A stretch of 45,240 bases of DNA, taken from contig DXBM01000018.1 in assembly GCA_019116525.1 (NCBI GenBank), positions 1-45,240 of the forward strand, in the 5' to 3' direction. The notes beneath the pieces were generated by a model. It ran no database searches, was not told where the DNA came from, and saw only the letters and a list, made by a program, of their open reading frames with translations. The position numbers and the translations under genes were made by a program. Below, one piece after another: positions 18,086 through 25,749 of the stretch (its first letter is position 1; each line of letters starts with the position of its first letter). The stretch comes from Candidatus Olsenella pullistercoris (GTDB lineage: Bacteria > Actinomycetota > Coriobacteriia > Coriobacteriales > Atopobiaceae).

Positions 18086-18313
18086 ATGGGTGTCGAGGCA
18101 GACAAGGCCCTGGCGGACATGTCGGTTGGGGGAGGTCAGATTAAACGGTGGATCGAGGGGGTGCCTTCGGACGCATGGTCAGGGTTGGTCCTCCTTGGGC
18201 TCGTCGCGTGCTCGGTCATCACCACGGCGCTTCTCAATGGCTGTGACGTCAGCGTGGGCCTAGGCCCCCTGCGCTTCACGGCGAAGAGGGGCGTGCTATC
18301 CGAGACGGTCTAG
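18086..18313 (+). CDS. Small membrane protein, 75 aa
   Basis: AGAAGGGAG precedes ATG18086. A single hydrophobic segment (WSGLVLLGLVACSVITTALL, about residues 31-50) is preceded by a charged cytoplasmic stretch and followed by a short polar tail. The family is not recognised. It is divergent from the WYL operon across a shared 138-bp region, so it may respond to the same regulator. A membrane partner for the effector is possible but unproven. Confidence 0.6.
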   Translation: MGVEADKALADMSVGGGQIKRWIEGVPSDAWSGLVLLGLVACSVITTALLNGCDVSVGLGPLRFTAKRGVLSETV

Positions 18314-18538
18314 CAGGCACCAGTTGTGGAGTCTCCTTGGAGCGGACCGAGATTTATCTCCTCCGGCACCAACTGTGTGATTCGACCCCTCTGGGAGACG
18401 GCGGGTGCCATTTTCTCCGCAGCAAACGCAGCGGCCTCACATTACTTGATGAGATCGGGATTGAATAGTAAAGGACGTCGAAGACAGGTGTCGTGCTGCG
18501 GATGCCGCGTTCGTTGTGGGTGGAGGCACGCTTGGCCC

Positions 18539-18816
18539 TCACAACTCGGGGCACTCCTCGCCAGGGCCCTCCTCCAGCGGGAGAGCGTAGAGGCGGGCCA
18601 TCTCGAGGTGACGGGCTCTTCTACAATCCTCCTCAACCCTCCTCACGTCGGCGTTTGGGTCCTCGACAGGATCCGCGCGACGACCTTCCCCCTCGTCGTG
18701 CGCATCTCGCCCGCGGTCTCGTCGTAGCGCGCGCCTCCCGTCCCCTCGCTCGCGGCGCGGCTCCTGCGCGCCCTCTCGGCCGCGAGGCGCCGCGCGCTCG
18801 ACGTCGAGGCGCCCAT
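18539..18816 (-). pseudogene. Small frameshifted gene downstream of the DUF3847-like gene
   Basis: ATG18816 lies 3 bases after the stop of the upstream minus-strand gene. The first frame (GGARYDETAGEMRTTRGKVV, then ARILS) stops at 18643. The next frame continues as EDPNADVRRVEEDCRRARHL, then EMARLYALPLEEGPGEE, to a stop at 18539-18541. A single missing base near 18672 joins them into a 92-aa charged helical protein. The family is unknown. It is probably another decayed transfer-region gene. The 18314-18538 stretch shows no gene. Confidence 0.5.
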
Positions 18817-18819
18817 CGC

Positions 18820-19179
18820 CTACGCCCCCTCGGGGGCGGGCGTCTGCCCCGCGAACTCCGCCTCGGCCTCGGCGATGTCGCGCCGCAGCGCGCGGTAGGC
18901 TCTGAGTGCGTCCTCGGTGTTCGGCGCGGGGCCGTCGACGGTCAGCGCCTCCCTGCGGGGCTTGAGCTCGGTGAGCAGGCGCACGAATGCCCCCGGGTCG
19001 AGCTCGTGCCAGTCTCCGTACCAGGCGAGTACCGTCTCGCCGATCGTCATGCAGGCGCAGTTCCTCGCGGAGCGCTCTCGCTTCTCGTGTCTCGAGACCG
19101 CGTCGCGGCGCCGCGCGCGGAGCTGCTCGATGCGGGCGTCCAGGCTCTCGAGCGTCTCATCGTAGATCATCTTAAACAT
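18820..19179 (-). CDS. DUF3847-like relaxosome-region protein, 119 aa
   Basis: A charged coiled-coil start (LDARIEQLRARRRDAVSRHE, KRERSARN) is followed by an ETVLAWYGDWHELDPGAFVRLL block. This has the layout of DUF3847 proteins, which sit divergently upstream of MobA/MobL relaxase genes: coil, Arg-x-Arg-rich turn, then a Leu-Thr-x-x-x-Phe-type helix. Sequence similarity is only by pattern, but position fits well: it reads away from the oriT and the relaxase start. Operator-like repeats lie directly upstream. A relaxosome or regulatory role is inferred. Confidence 0.6.
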   Translation of the reverse strand: MFKMIYDETLESLDARIEQLRARRRDAVSRHEKRERSARNCACMTIGETVLAWYGDWHELDPGAFVRLLTELKPRREALTVDGPAPNTEDALRAYRALRRDIAEAEAEFAGQTPAPEGA

Positions 19180-19225
19180 GTCAATAACCCCTTAGAACGC
19201 AACCGATTAGCTGCTCATATTGTAG

Positions 19226-19270
19226 CACTTTACTTGACTAAAGTGATTAAACAAATAGATTACTTTACAG
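19226..19270. promoter_or_regulatory. Operator-like inverted repeats in the divergent mob promoter
   Basis: CACTTTA (19226-19232) and TAAAGTG (19239-19245) form a perfect 7-bp inverted repeat. TAAAGTGATT (19239-19248) pairs at 8 of 10 positions with GATTACTTTA about 10 bases further on. The TAAAGT half-site therefore occurs three times in 45 bp, between two divergent genes, as expected for an autoregulator's binding site. Confidence 0.5.
19234..19261 (+). promoter_or_regulatory. Promoter of the relaxase remnant
   Basis: TTGACT (19234-19239) and TAGATT (19256-19261) are separated by 16 bases. The promoter is embedded in the operator-like repeats and reads toward the relaxase start at 19362. 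Confidence 0.5.
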
Positions 19271-19276
19271 GACAAA

Positions 19277-19307
19277 GCGCACTTATATGTCACCGCTCCG
19301 CGGCGAC
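19277..19307 (-). other. MOBQ-type origin of transfer (oriT) candidate
   Basis: On the minus strand, an 8-bp hairpin GTCGCCGC-GGA-GCGGTGAC (19307-19289, one G-T pair) is followed by ATATAAGTGCGC. TAAGTGCGC (19285-19277) matches the core of the RSF1010/pIP501-type nic sequence TAAGTGCGCCCT, and a hairpin just 5' of nic is the usual MOBQ layout. It lies 54 bases upstream of a MobA/MobL-type relaxase start, the expected position. Confidence 0.65.
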
Positions 19308-19361
19308 GTGCAGCCTCCCGGCGGGCCCTGCGGGGCTGGCCGGCGGCGACCTGAGGGGGCG

Positions 19362-19777
19362 ATGTCCACGGCACTATTCCACATGAACATCAGCGTCGTC
19401 GGGCGCCGCGACGGCGCCTCGGCGGTGGCCGGCGCCGCCTACATCTCTCGGTCGAAGATCTACGACGAGCGCATCGGGCTCACGCGCGACTACCGACGGT
19501 GCCACCGGCACGAGCGCCTGGTCGCCGACCTCGGCCCCTCGGGCAGGCTGAGCGACGAGTCGCGCGCCAAGCAGGACGCGGTCCTGGGCCTCCCCGTCAC
19601 CGTGGCCTTCGCGGACGGCACCACGTTCGACGCCACCAACGCCAACACGCATTCGCAGGAGCAGGACGACGGCACGAGCGCCGTCACTAAGACGGTGACC
19701 TACGACCGCACGTGGCCGCGGGTGACATCGTGAGCGTGACGGTCGGCGACGTGGAGATTCCCGTGAGCGCCGCGTAG
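19362..19777 (+). pseudogene. Truncated MobA/MobL relaxase joined to an unrelated gene tail
   Basis: The first 46 residues (MSTALFHMNISVVGRRDGAS, AVAGAAYISRSKIYDERI) are a clear MobA/MobL (MOBQ) relaxase N-terminus. It is cut off before the catalytic His motif. The sequence then runs into a beta-rich tail (LPVTVAFADGTTFDATNANT) unlike any relaxase and more like the end of an envelope or anti-sigma-type protein. That tail itself shifts frame near 19715, where VAAGDIVSVTVGDVEIPVSA reaches the stop at 19775-19777. GAGGGGG precedes ATG19362. This is most simply an internal deletion that removed most of the transfer region. Confidence 0.8.
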
Positions 19778-19798
19778 GGCTGACGCAACTATTGATGA

Positions 19799-19832
19799 GA
19801 GGGGCGAGCTGCCGGTGAGCGGCCCGCCCCTC
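19799..19832 (+). terminator. Hairpin after the relaxase chimera
   Basis: GAGGGGCG (19799-19806) pairs perfectly with CGCCCCTC (19825-19832). The tail is only moderately T-rich, so termination is likely but not certain. It sits 21 bases after the stop at 19777. Confidence 0.45.
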
Positions 19833-19883
19833 CTTGCTGTGTGTTCGGGAGGCGCGGCGTTCTGAGGCGCGGTCTGTAGAACA

Positions 19884-19952
19884 GGCAACCATGCATACCC
19901 TTCATTTCAAGGTCTCATTTGGGGCTGGAATTGACAGATATGTATGGTTGCC
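19884..19952. repeat. Inverted repeat in a gene-free stretch
   Basis: GGCAACCATGCATA (19884-19897) is inverted at 19939-19952 with 13 of 14 matches across a 41-base loop. It lies in the 316-base stretch 19778-20093, which otherwise holds only the hairpin above and no gene. Function unknown. It could be a regulator site or an end of lost DNA. Confidence 0.4.
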
Positions 19953-20093
19953 CTCTGACGACATAGGGCTAACAGCCCTCTCGCGAGCCCAAGCTAACCG
20001 TCCGCCAGTTCGGGGCGCCTGTCCCCGCTTGGATACCATATATCAAAGGTCAGGCAACGGGCCCGGCAAGATCCAGGAAGGGGAGGGCGCGTC

Positions 20094-20432
20094 GTGGAGT
20101 ACGTCTGGATGTCGTGCGCCATCGCCGGGGTCCTCGCGGTCGTCTCCGTCGTGCTGCTCAGCGGACATGGCGCGGGCCTCCTCGCTGGCTACAGCACGGC
20201 GTCGCCGTCGGAGCGCGCACACGTCAACGCCGCGAGGCTTTGCCACATCATGGGGATTGCCACCCTCGTGTGCGCGGTCTACGCCGTCGTCATGGCCCTC
20301 CTCGTCTACGTCCACGTCCTTGGCGCTCTGGACAGGGCGACGCTCTTCCTCGTGGGCGGCGCGGGCGCTCATGTGCCCATCGCCGCGCTCTGCGTGGCGG
20401 GCTATCGCGCGAACATGGGCACGTGCGCCTAA
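20094..20432 (+). CDS. DUF3784-type membrane protein, 112 aa
   Basis: GTG20094 follows AGGAAGGGGAGGG. Three hydrophobic segments are visible: residues 5-25, about 50-75 and 83-103. The loop GHGAGLLAGYSTASPSERAH matches the DUF3784 signature (Gly-x-Gly, Leu-x-Ala-Gly-Tyr, Ser/Thr) between the first two segments. The function of the family is unknown. It stands alone with no clear operon partners and lies between the decayed element and the core genes, so it may be element cargo or host. Confidence 0.75.
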   Translation: MEYVWMSCAIAGVLAVVSVVLLSGHGAGLLAGYSTASPSERAHVNAARLCHIMGIATLVCAVYAVVMALLVYVHVLGALDRATLFLVGGAGAHVPIAALCVAGYRANMGTCA

Positions 20433-20658
20433 GAGGCGCCCAAGCGACTCGTCCTTCTCGCCGTTCTCAGACCGCGCGCTCCGGGTGCGTATGCAGTTGC
20501 AAGATTAATGCGGTGTCATGCGATTCAGTTTCCGCAGGCAGACGATGTAACGAGAAGAACATCAACTCTGAAATTTCGTACGTACCCGGAAGGGAGAGAC
20601 GGATGGGGTATTCTGGCTAGAGGCACACTGGCCAGGGGCAACATCACAGGAAGGCTCC

Positions 20659-21120
20659 TTGGAATACCAGCTCAGAACCATCACCGCGTCCGAGGTGGCG
20701 CGGCTCGAGCCGCTCTATCGCACGCTCGTGCGGCATCACAACGAGGTATCCGCGCACTTCGGGGGCAGCTTTCCTAGCTCGCCGGTCGAGGACCAGCTGC
20801 GCGAGTGCGCCAAGGACCTCGCCGATGGCAAAGCCGAGGTGGCGATCATCGAGGAGCAGGGCGAGCCGGTCGCCTTCTGCAAGGTGGACGTCATCGGCGA
20901 CAGCGGCTACCTCGATGAGTTCGCTGTCATGGGCGGGCATCGCGGACAGGGCCTTGGGACGCAGCTCATGGACTGGGCAGACGATGTCTTTTGCCAGCGC
21001 TGCGTTCGCCAGATCGAGCTTTGCTTGGTCGTTGGCAACGAGAGCGCACGGCGCTTCTACGAACGGCGCGGGTTCCTGCCCTCGGTGCTGGAGATGAGGA
21101 GCGCAGTAGGCGCCCGTTGA
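20659..21120 (+). CDS. GNAT-family N-acetyltransferase, 153 aa
   Basis: TTG20659 follows AGGAAGG with good spacing. A GNAT fold is evident: the strand EVAIIEEQGEPVAFCKVDVI is followed by the acetyl-CoA loop MGGHRGQGLGTQLMDWA (R/Q-x-x-G-x-G/A motif) and the closing NESARRFYERRGF motif. It transfers an acetyl group from acetyl-CoA to an unknown amine. It is a monocistronic gene with an operator-like palindrome 64 bases downstream that belongs to the next ORF. Confidence 0.85.
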   Translation: MEYQLRTITASEVARLEPLYRTLVRHHNEVSAHFGGSFPSSPVEDQLRECAKDLADGKAEVAIIEEQGEPVAFCKVDVIGDSGYLDEFAVMGGHRGQGLGTQLMDWADDVFCQRCVRQIELCLVVGNESARRFYERRGFLPSVLEMRSAVGAR

Positions 21121-21183
21121 CGACAGGCGCCCTGAGCCCGTCGAAAGCGGCGCATTATAGCGCATCCCCTTTTCCCATGTGCT

Positions 21184-21204
21184 GATGTCACTAGTAGTGA
21201 CATC
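21184..21204. promoter_or_regulatory. Palindromic operator-like site
   Basis: GATGTCACT and AGTGACATC form a perfect 9-bp inverted repeat around AGT. It is 66 bases upstream of the amber-interrupted ORF at 21270 and is likely the site of a dimeric regulator controlling it. No regulator gene is adjacent. Confidence 0.5.
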
Positions 21205-21269
21205 TCAGCGAGCGCGCTCTGCACGGCGTAGTCTGACCTTGTCAGTACGGCACGACGAAAGGAGACCTC

Positions 21270-21578
21270 ATGGTGACCGTTCTCGACAAGAAGCAGTGCG
21301 AGCGCTCGAACTAGTTGGAGTACAGCAGGCCCTCGACCGCCCGCGAGCACCGAGGCTACTGGTACGACCCCACCGACCCGGACGCGTTCCACGCGCCGGA
21401 GGAGATTGACGACCACATCGAGCGCCGAGACCTCAACAACTACGTCAGCACCCTGCGCGAGCGCCCCGACATCCGCGGGCGCTTCATGCGGCGCCTCGCC
21501 GAGCACCCGGAGGAGCGCTCGCAGTGGTAGCACGTGCTCGACGCCTTGGCGCAAGCCGAGAAGGACGTCGCGCCGTAG
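21270..21578 (+). pseudogene. ORF interrupted by two in-frame amber codons, 102 codons
   Basis: AAAGGAG precedes ATG21270. The frame reads MVTVLDKKQCERSN, TAG (21312-21314, codon 15), LEYSRPSTAREHRGYWYDPT and onward to EEHPEERSQW-like sequence (AEHPEERSQW), TAG (21528-21530, codon 87), HVLDALAQAEKDVAP and a final TAG at 21576-21578. No frameshift occurs and coding character continues across both stops. Each could be a CAG-to-TAG change. TTG21315, directly after the first stop, could restart a 71-aa product. The protein is acidic and unknown. A pseudogene is the simplest reading; amber read-through is a less likely alternative. Confidence 0.6.
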
Positions 21579-21580
21579 CC

Positions 21581-23596
21581 TCACACCGCCCGGGCAAACT
21601 CGAGGTAGGCCATCTGCTCGAGGTCCGCGTATGCCTCGGGCAGCGCTTCCTCGTCCTCGAGCACCGTCCACGCGCCGTCCGCGTCGCGCACGCCCATGAC
21701 GCTCATCGCGGGAACCTCGTCGTAGGCAACGACCTGCGCCTTCTGGTAGTCGGTGAGCGGGGCTCCCAGCGCGTGCAGCGCGAGGGCGACCACGTTGGAG
21801 GCGCTGGCGTCCACGCACTCGGACACCTGGTCGCTGCCCGCCACGTCGTAGTTGGCCCAGAGGCAGTAGGTCGTCTCGTAGAGCCGCAGGCTGTGCGCGG
21901 GCTCCTCCTCGTCCGGCCGCGCGGCGTCGTTCAGCCACGGCGCGACGTAGGACTGGTGGTCGCCCAGGAAGAGCACGGCAACGGGACGGTCAAGCTCCTC
22001 GAGCGCGGCCAGGAACTCCCCGAGCGCGCGGTCGGTCTCCTCGATGCAGGCCAGGTACTCCGAGAGCTGCTCCCGCCCTCCCTCGTCAAGGCCGTCGAAG
22101 GCGTAGCTCGGCACCTCGCCCAGGTTGTCCTGGTCGTAGGAGGAGTGGTTCTGCATCGTGAGGTCATAGATGAGCTGCGGGCCCTCGTCCGACTCCAGGA
22201 GCTCGAGGATGCGATCGAAGGTCGCCTCGTCGGACACGCCGCTGTGGAACCACTCCTCGCCGGCGAAGTCCTCCTCCGAGAGGAACTCCTCGAAGCCGAG
22301 CGCCGGGTAGGCCACCGAGCGGTTGTAGTTGGTGGCGAGGTTGGGGTGCATGGCGGTCGTCGAGTACCCGAGCGCGGCGAGCTGGCGCGGCAGGCTGGAG
22401 ACGTCCGAGAGATCGTAGAACGAGAAGGGATAGGAACCCTCGCCCACAAGGCCAAGAGAGATGCCGGTGAGCAGCTCGAACTCGGTGTTGCAGGTTCCTC
22501 CCCCGGTCGTGGAGACGGTGAGCGAGCCGCGCATCACCGCGTCGTCGATCGCGTTGTAGCGCTCGGGGCCCTCGTAGCCCCAGCCCTCCCCCACGAGCTG
22601 GGTGAGGTCCGCGAACGTCTCGTCCACGATCACCACGAGCGCGGGCTGCTCCTCGGCGAACTGCTCCTCGGCGGCGGCGCGCGACTCAGTGGCGCCGAGA
22701 CCCTCGTCGTAGGCAGCGGCGTAGGCTCGCTCGAGCTCGAGCGCCCCCTCCTCCGAGTACCCTTCCGGCTCCTCGAGCGACATGTCCTGCGCCATCATGA
22801 TGAACGAGGGGAGGAACCCCTGCGTGCGATAGCTCCCGAGCGGGTCCCACCCGCTCACCGAGACCCCAAGGTCATCGGCGTAGCTCGGGCACGCCACCAC
22901 CACGGCGAGAAGGACGGCGCTCGCCGCAGCGAGGCCCAGGCTGCGCGCGAGGCGCGGGGGTCGCGGCCCGCGGACGGCGGACGTGACGGAGGCGAGGGCC
23001 GTCGCCACGAGGAAGAGCGAGAGGCCCATGAGCACCTGGTCGCTCACGGCGTAGACGTAGCCGCCGGCAACGGCCGCGGCGGTCCCGAGCACCATGAGGT
23101 CGCTCGGCATGATGACGTACGCCTTGAAGTCGGCGACGAAGAACTGCGCCACGCCCACGAGCGCAAGGACGAGCGAGCCCAGGGCAAGGCCTGCGCCGCT
23201 GCCCCGGAACAGGCCGAGCAGCGTCAGCAGGAAGAGGATAACGATTCCCAGCTCGAGCAGGGCATAGGGAAGCCTCATGGCAACGGCGCTGCCCGCGGCG
23301 TACGAGACCTCGAGCGAGAGGGTCGCGCACACGGAGCACGCCGCCACGAGCAGGGCAGCGAGAAGCGCACGGGCATGCGGCCCGGAGAGGCCACGCCGTG
23401 ACAGCCACCCGAGCGCCGCGGCGGCAAGGCGGCCGCGCCCCGCGATCAGCGCAGCGGACCCGAGGGCGCACGCGACCAGGCAGGCGACCCCAGCCGGGGA
23501 GCCCACGTAGAGCCCCGTCGCGCACAGCACAAGGGCCGCAATGAGCAGGACCGCGGGGATGGAGAGCCAGGCAAGGGTGCCCACCCTCTGCCTCAT
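21581..23596 (-). CDS. LtaS-type phosphoglycerol transferase / sulfatase-fold membrane protein, 671 aa
   Basis: Several membrane helices occupy roughly residues 1-240. An extracellular alkaline-phosphatase-fold domain follows. Signature parts are ALVVIVDETFADLTQL, STTGGGTCNTEFELLTGISL with its candidate nucleophilic Thr, AMHPNLATNYNR, and the metal-binding LGDHQSYVAPW. LTA synthase family enzymes transfer glycerol-phosphate to surface polymers; the exact polymer here is unknown. It is 3' to the LPG-synthase-like gene with an ATGA overlap (23593-23596), so the two are translationally coupled and probably act in the same envelope pathway. It marks the return to core genes. Confidence 0.9.
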   Translation of the reverse strand: MRQRVGTLAWLSIPAVLLIAALVLCATGLYVGSPAGVACLVACALGSAALIAGRGRLAAAALGWLSRRGLSGPHARALLAALLVAACSVCATLSLEVSYAAGSAVAMRLPYALLELGIVILFLLTLLGLFRGSGAGLALGSLVLALVGVAQFFVADFKAYVIMPSDLMVLGTAAAVAGGYVYAVSDQVLMGLSLFLVATALASVTSAVRGPRPPRLARSLGLAAASAVLLAVVVACPSYADDLGVSVSGWDPLGSYRTQGFLPSFIMMAQDMSLEEPEGYSEEGALELERAYAAAYDEGLGATESRAAAEEQFAEEQPALVVIVDETFADLTQLVGEGWGYEGPERYNAIDDAVMRGSLTVSTTGGGTCNTEFELLTGISLGLVGEGSYPFSFYDLSDVSSLPRQLAALGYSTTAMHPNLATNYNRSVAYPALGFEEFLSEEDFAGEEWFHSGVSDEATFDRILELLESDEGPQLIYDLTMQNHSSYDQDNLGEVPSYAFDGLDEGGREQLSEYLACIEETDRALGEFLAALEELDRPVAVLFLGDHQSYVAPWLNDAARPDEEEPAHSLRLYETTYCLWANYDVAGSDQVSECVDASASNVVALALHALGAPLTDYQKAQVVAYDEVPAMSVMGVRDADGAWTVLEDEEALPEAYADLEQMAYLEFARAV

Positions 23597-25155
23597 GCGT
23601 CCTCCCCGGCCTTTCCCGCGGCGGGGGGCTGCCCGGGGGCGGGCCGCGTGCCCGCGGTCCCCTTGGGCGCTGGCCTCTCGCCGCCCTTGGCGCCCGTCGC
23701 GCCCTTGGCGCGCGCCGCCTGCTTGCGGCGGAGCTTCGCGGGGTTGATCGACGCCTCGCGCCTGACGCCCTCGGCCTCGCGCGCGGCAGGCTCAGCGGCA
23801 GCGCGCTTTGCGACGGCGGCGGCCTTGCCGGCCGCGATCCGCGCGGCCACGTCCCTCTCGGCAGCCGCCCTCTTGGCGCCGCCAGACACGACCACGGTGC
23901 CCGCGCGCCTTGGCCCGGCCGGCCTCACGGTGACGCCGCCGCGCGAGGCAGCGCGCCTGCCGCCGGGGGCGCCCCTTCCGGTCACGAGGGAGAGGGCGCG
24001 CTTGCGGAAGCGGCTCCAGCGGCGGTTGAGGCTCTCCCCTCCCTTGGAGCGCATGCCCATGCAGGGCGCAGCGATGAGGACAGGCAGCAGGTACTCCACG
24101 GCGCGCCAGATCACAAAACCGGCCGTGGTGTGCACGCCGTACATCCCCCGGAAGAGCATCGCGAAGCCCACCTCGGCGCCGCCGGCGCCGCCCGGCAGCG
24201 GCACGGCGTTGATGAGCAGCTCGAGCATCGAGCCCGAGGCGAGGCACACGAGGAAGTCCGCCGGCTCGCCGAACGAGCGCAGCACGAACCACGGCAGCGC
24301 GTACATGCAGCCGAGCTGCAGGAGCGTCACGAGCATCGTGAGCAGCATCTCGCGAACGTTTCTGGCCGAGCGCTTGAAGGCGGCGGAGAACTTCACCACC
24401 TGGGTATTGACCATCTCGAAGTACTTCTCGAACTTCTCGTCCTTGAGCCAGCCGCGGCGGTTGGCAAAGCGCAGCGCCCAGTTGCCGATGGCAACGACCG
24501 GCTTGGGGAACAGGCACAGGAAGAGCATGGCGCCCACCTGAACGACCTTGAAGCCAAAGAGGAAGAGGCCGACCAGGGTGACGTCGCCGAAGGTCTCGTA
24601 GAAGTAGCTGCCGCAGAACACGAGCATGATGGCGGCAAAGACGCCCTCGCCCGCCTCGTAGAGCACGGTGCGCGTGAAGTTGAGGGCGCTCGCCTCTCCC
24701 ACGGAGAGGCCCGCGCGCGTGAGGCGGTAGATCTGCGCGGGAGGCGCGCCCGCGCTGTTGGGCGTGAGGCGCATGAAGAAGACGCCGGAGGCCTCCACGC
24801 TCATGAGGTCACGGATGCCGACGGGGTTGTCGGGGTCCGCGATGATCGAGAGCGCGTAGGCGAGCACGCCAAAGACGTAGTAGAAGAGGAAGCAGACGAC
24901 CCCGGCCACGATCCACGCGAGGTCCACTCCCGCGAGCGAGGTCACAAACTCGTCGACTTGCCCAGAGAGCACCAGGTAGAGGGCATAGGCCACGGCGACA
25001 AACCCAAGGAAGACGAAGGTCTTCCTGACCTGCCCCATCGACTGCTTGTCGGCCGCGCTGTCCTCCGCCGAGACGGACCGCACGGCGGACACCTTCATGG
25101 CGACCCGCTTGGCGGCCGACTTGGCCTGCTTCTGGCTCTCCTGTTCTGCTGCCAC
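23593..25155 (-). CDS. Lysylphosphatidylglycerol synthase TM-region-like (UPF0104) membrane protein, 520 aa
   Basis: GTG25155 follows TCTGGAG; an in-frame GTG at 25179 lacks a ribosome-binding site. Six or more hydrophobic helices span about residues 45-370. Family motifs are SGVFFMRLTPNSAGAPPAQI, ALNFTRTVLYEAGEG and INAVPLPGGAGGAEVGFAML, as in the flippase-like region of MprF/AglD proteins. No aminoacyl-transferase domain follows. Instead there is a long basic Ala/Arg/Lys-rich tail of about 130 residues, probably cytoplasmic and disordered. A lipid- or polymer-handling role in the envelope is suggested by coupling to the LtaS-like gene. Confidence 0.88.
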   Translation of the reverse strand: MAAEQESQKQAKSAAKRVAMKVSAVRSVSAEDSAADKQSMGQVRKTFVFLGFVAVAYALYLVLSGQVDEFVTSLAGVDLAWIVAGVVCFLFYYVFGVLAYALSIIADPDNPVGIRDLMSVEASGVFFMRLTPNSAGAPPAQIYRLTRAGLSVGEASALNFTRTVLYEAGEGVFAAIMLVFCGSYFYETFGDVTLVGLFLFGFKVVQVGAMLFLCLFPKPVVAIGNWALRFANRRGWLKDEKFEKYFEMVNTQVVKFSAAFKRSARNVREMLLTMLVTLLQLGCMYALPWFVLRSFGEPADFLVCLASGSMLELLINAVPLPGGAGGAEVGFAMLFRGMYGVHTTAGFVIWRAVEYLLPVLIAAPCMGMRSKGGESLNRRWSRFRKRALSLVTGRGAPGGRRAASRGGVTVRPAGPRRAGTVVVSGGAKRAAAERDVAARIAAGKAAAVAKRAAAEPAAREAEGVRREASINPAKLRRKQAARAKGATGAKGGERPAPKGTAGTRPAPGQPPAAGKAGEDA

Positions 25156-25254
25156 TCGCGCTCCAGACGCCCCTGTCACAACGCATGCACCGACATGTCA
25201 GCTAAGTGTAACGCGACTGGGGCCGAGCCTGCCCGCTCGCCGCTCGCACGGCCG

Positions 25255-25734
25255 TCACTCGGCCTCTCTCCATCCTTTGCTCACGTCGACCCAGCCCTTG
25301 GAGCCCGAGAAGCGCTCGAGCTCGTCCAAGGTGAGCTCGATAGCGGAGTTCGAGCTCCCCGCCGCCGGCCACACGGTCTCGAAGCGGCGCAGGGACTCGT
25401 CGAGAAACACGTCGACGCCCTCGTTCGCCCCGAACGGGCAGACGCCTCCCGGCGCGTGCCCCACGAGCCCCTCGACCTGGTCGGCAGAGAGCATCTTCGG
25501 CTTGGTGTGGAAGGTTGCCTTGAACGCCTGGTTGTTGACGCGCGCGTCCCCGGCGAACAGGATCAGCGTGGGCGTCTCACCGACCATGAAGCTGAGCGTC
25601 TTTGCGATGCGCGCCGGCTCGGTGCCCACGGCCGCCGCCGCGAGCTCCACCGTGGCGCTCGACGTGTCGAACTCGCGAACGCGCGCGTCCGCCCCAAAGC
25701 GCGCCAGGTGCGCGCGGGCCCTCTCGATGGACAT
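25255..25734 (-). CDS. YbaK/EbsC-family aminoacyl-tRNA deacylase, 159 aa
   Basis: Full-length YbaK-like protein that hydrolyses mischarged tRNA in trans. Family marks are ARIAKTLSFMVGETPTLILF with the conserved Lys, HTKPKMLSADQVEGLVGHAP and GGVCPFGANEGVDVFLDESL. AGAGGAGAG precedes ATG25734. It is the last gene of the cluster with mnmA, 15 bases downstream of it. The precise aminoacyl specificity (Cys or another) cannot be told from the sequence. Confidence 0.9.
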   Translation of the reverse strand: MSIERARAHLARFGADARVREFDTSSATVELAAAAVGTEPARIAKTLSFMVGETPTLILFAGDARVNNQAFKATFHTKPKMLSADQVEGLVGHAPGGVCPFGANEGVDVFLDESLRRFETVWPAAGSSNSAIELTLDELERFSGSKGWVDVSKGWREAE

Positions 25735-25749
25735 GGCTCTCCTCTTGCG

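Larger units (their letters stand above)
177..19777. mobile_element. Decayed mobilizable/integrative element (approximate extent)
   Basis: Between tRNA-Val and the degraded relaxase lies a gene set typical of mobile elements: ssb, several short overlapping unknown genes, a Y-family polymerase cassette, a restriction and defence block, a MOBQ-like oriT and a relaxase start. No integrase is seen, the relaxase is truncated and ssb is frameshifted, so the element is probably immobile. Both ends are inferred. The left end rests on the tRNA position. The right end could reach about 21.57 kb, where core genes resume. No att duplication was found. Confidence 0.45.

Noticed and set aside
20541-20560. 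TGTAACG near 20550 as a copy of the tRNA-Val 3' end (att site)
   Set aside because: Only seven bases match, with no extension into the rest of the tRNA end, so it is chance-level.
20508-20777. Plus-strand 89-codon frame before the acetyltransferase
   Set aside because: It overlaps the GNAT start in another frame, has no ribosome-binding site and no recognisable motif.
21312-21530. Pyrrolysine or reassigned UAG coding in the amber-interrupted ORF
   Set aside because: UAG ends other intact genes in the window (transposase, TIR gene, gene at 2217), and no pyl genes or suppressor tRNA are seen here. Kept only as a weak alternative to a pseudogene.
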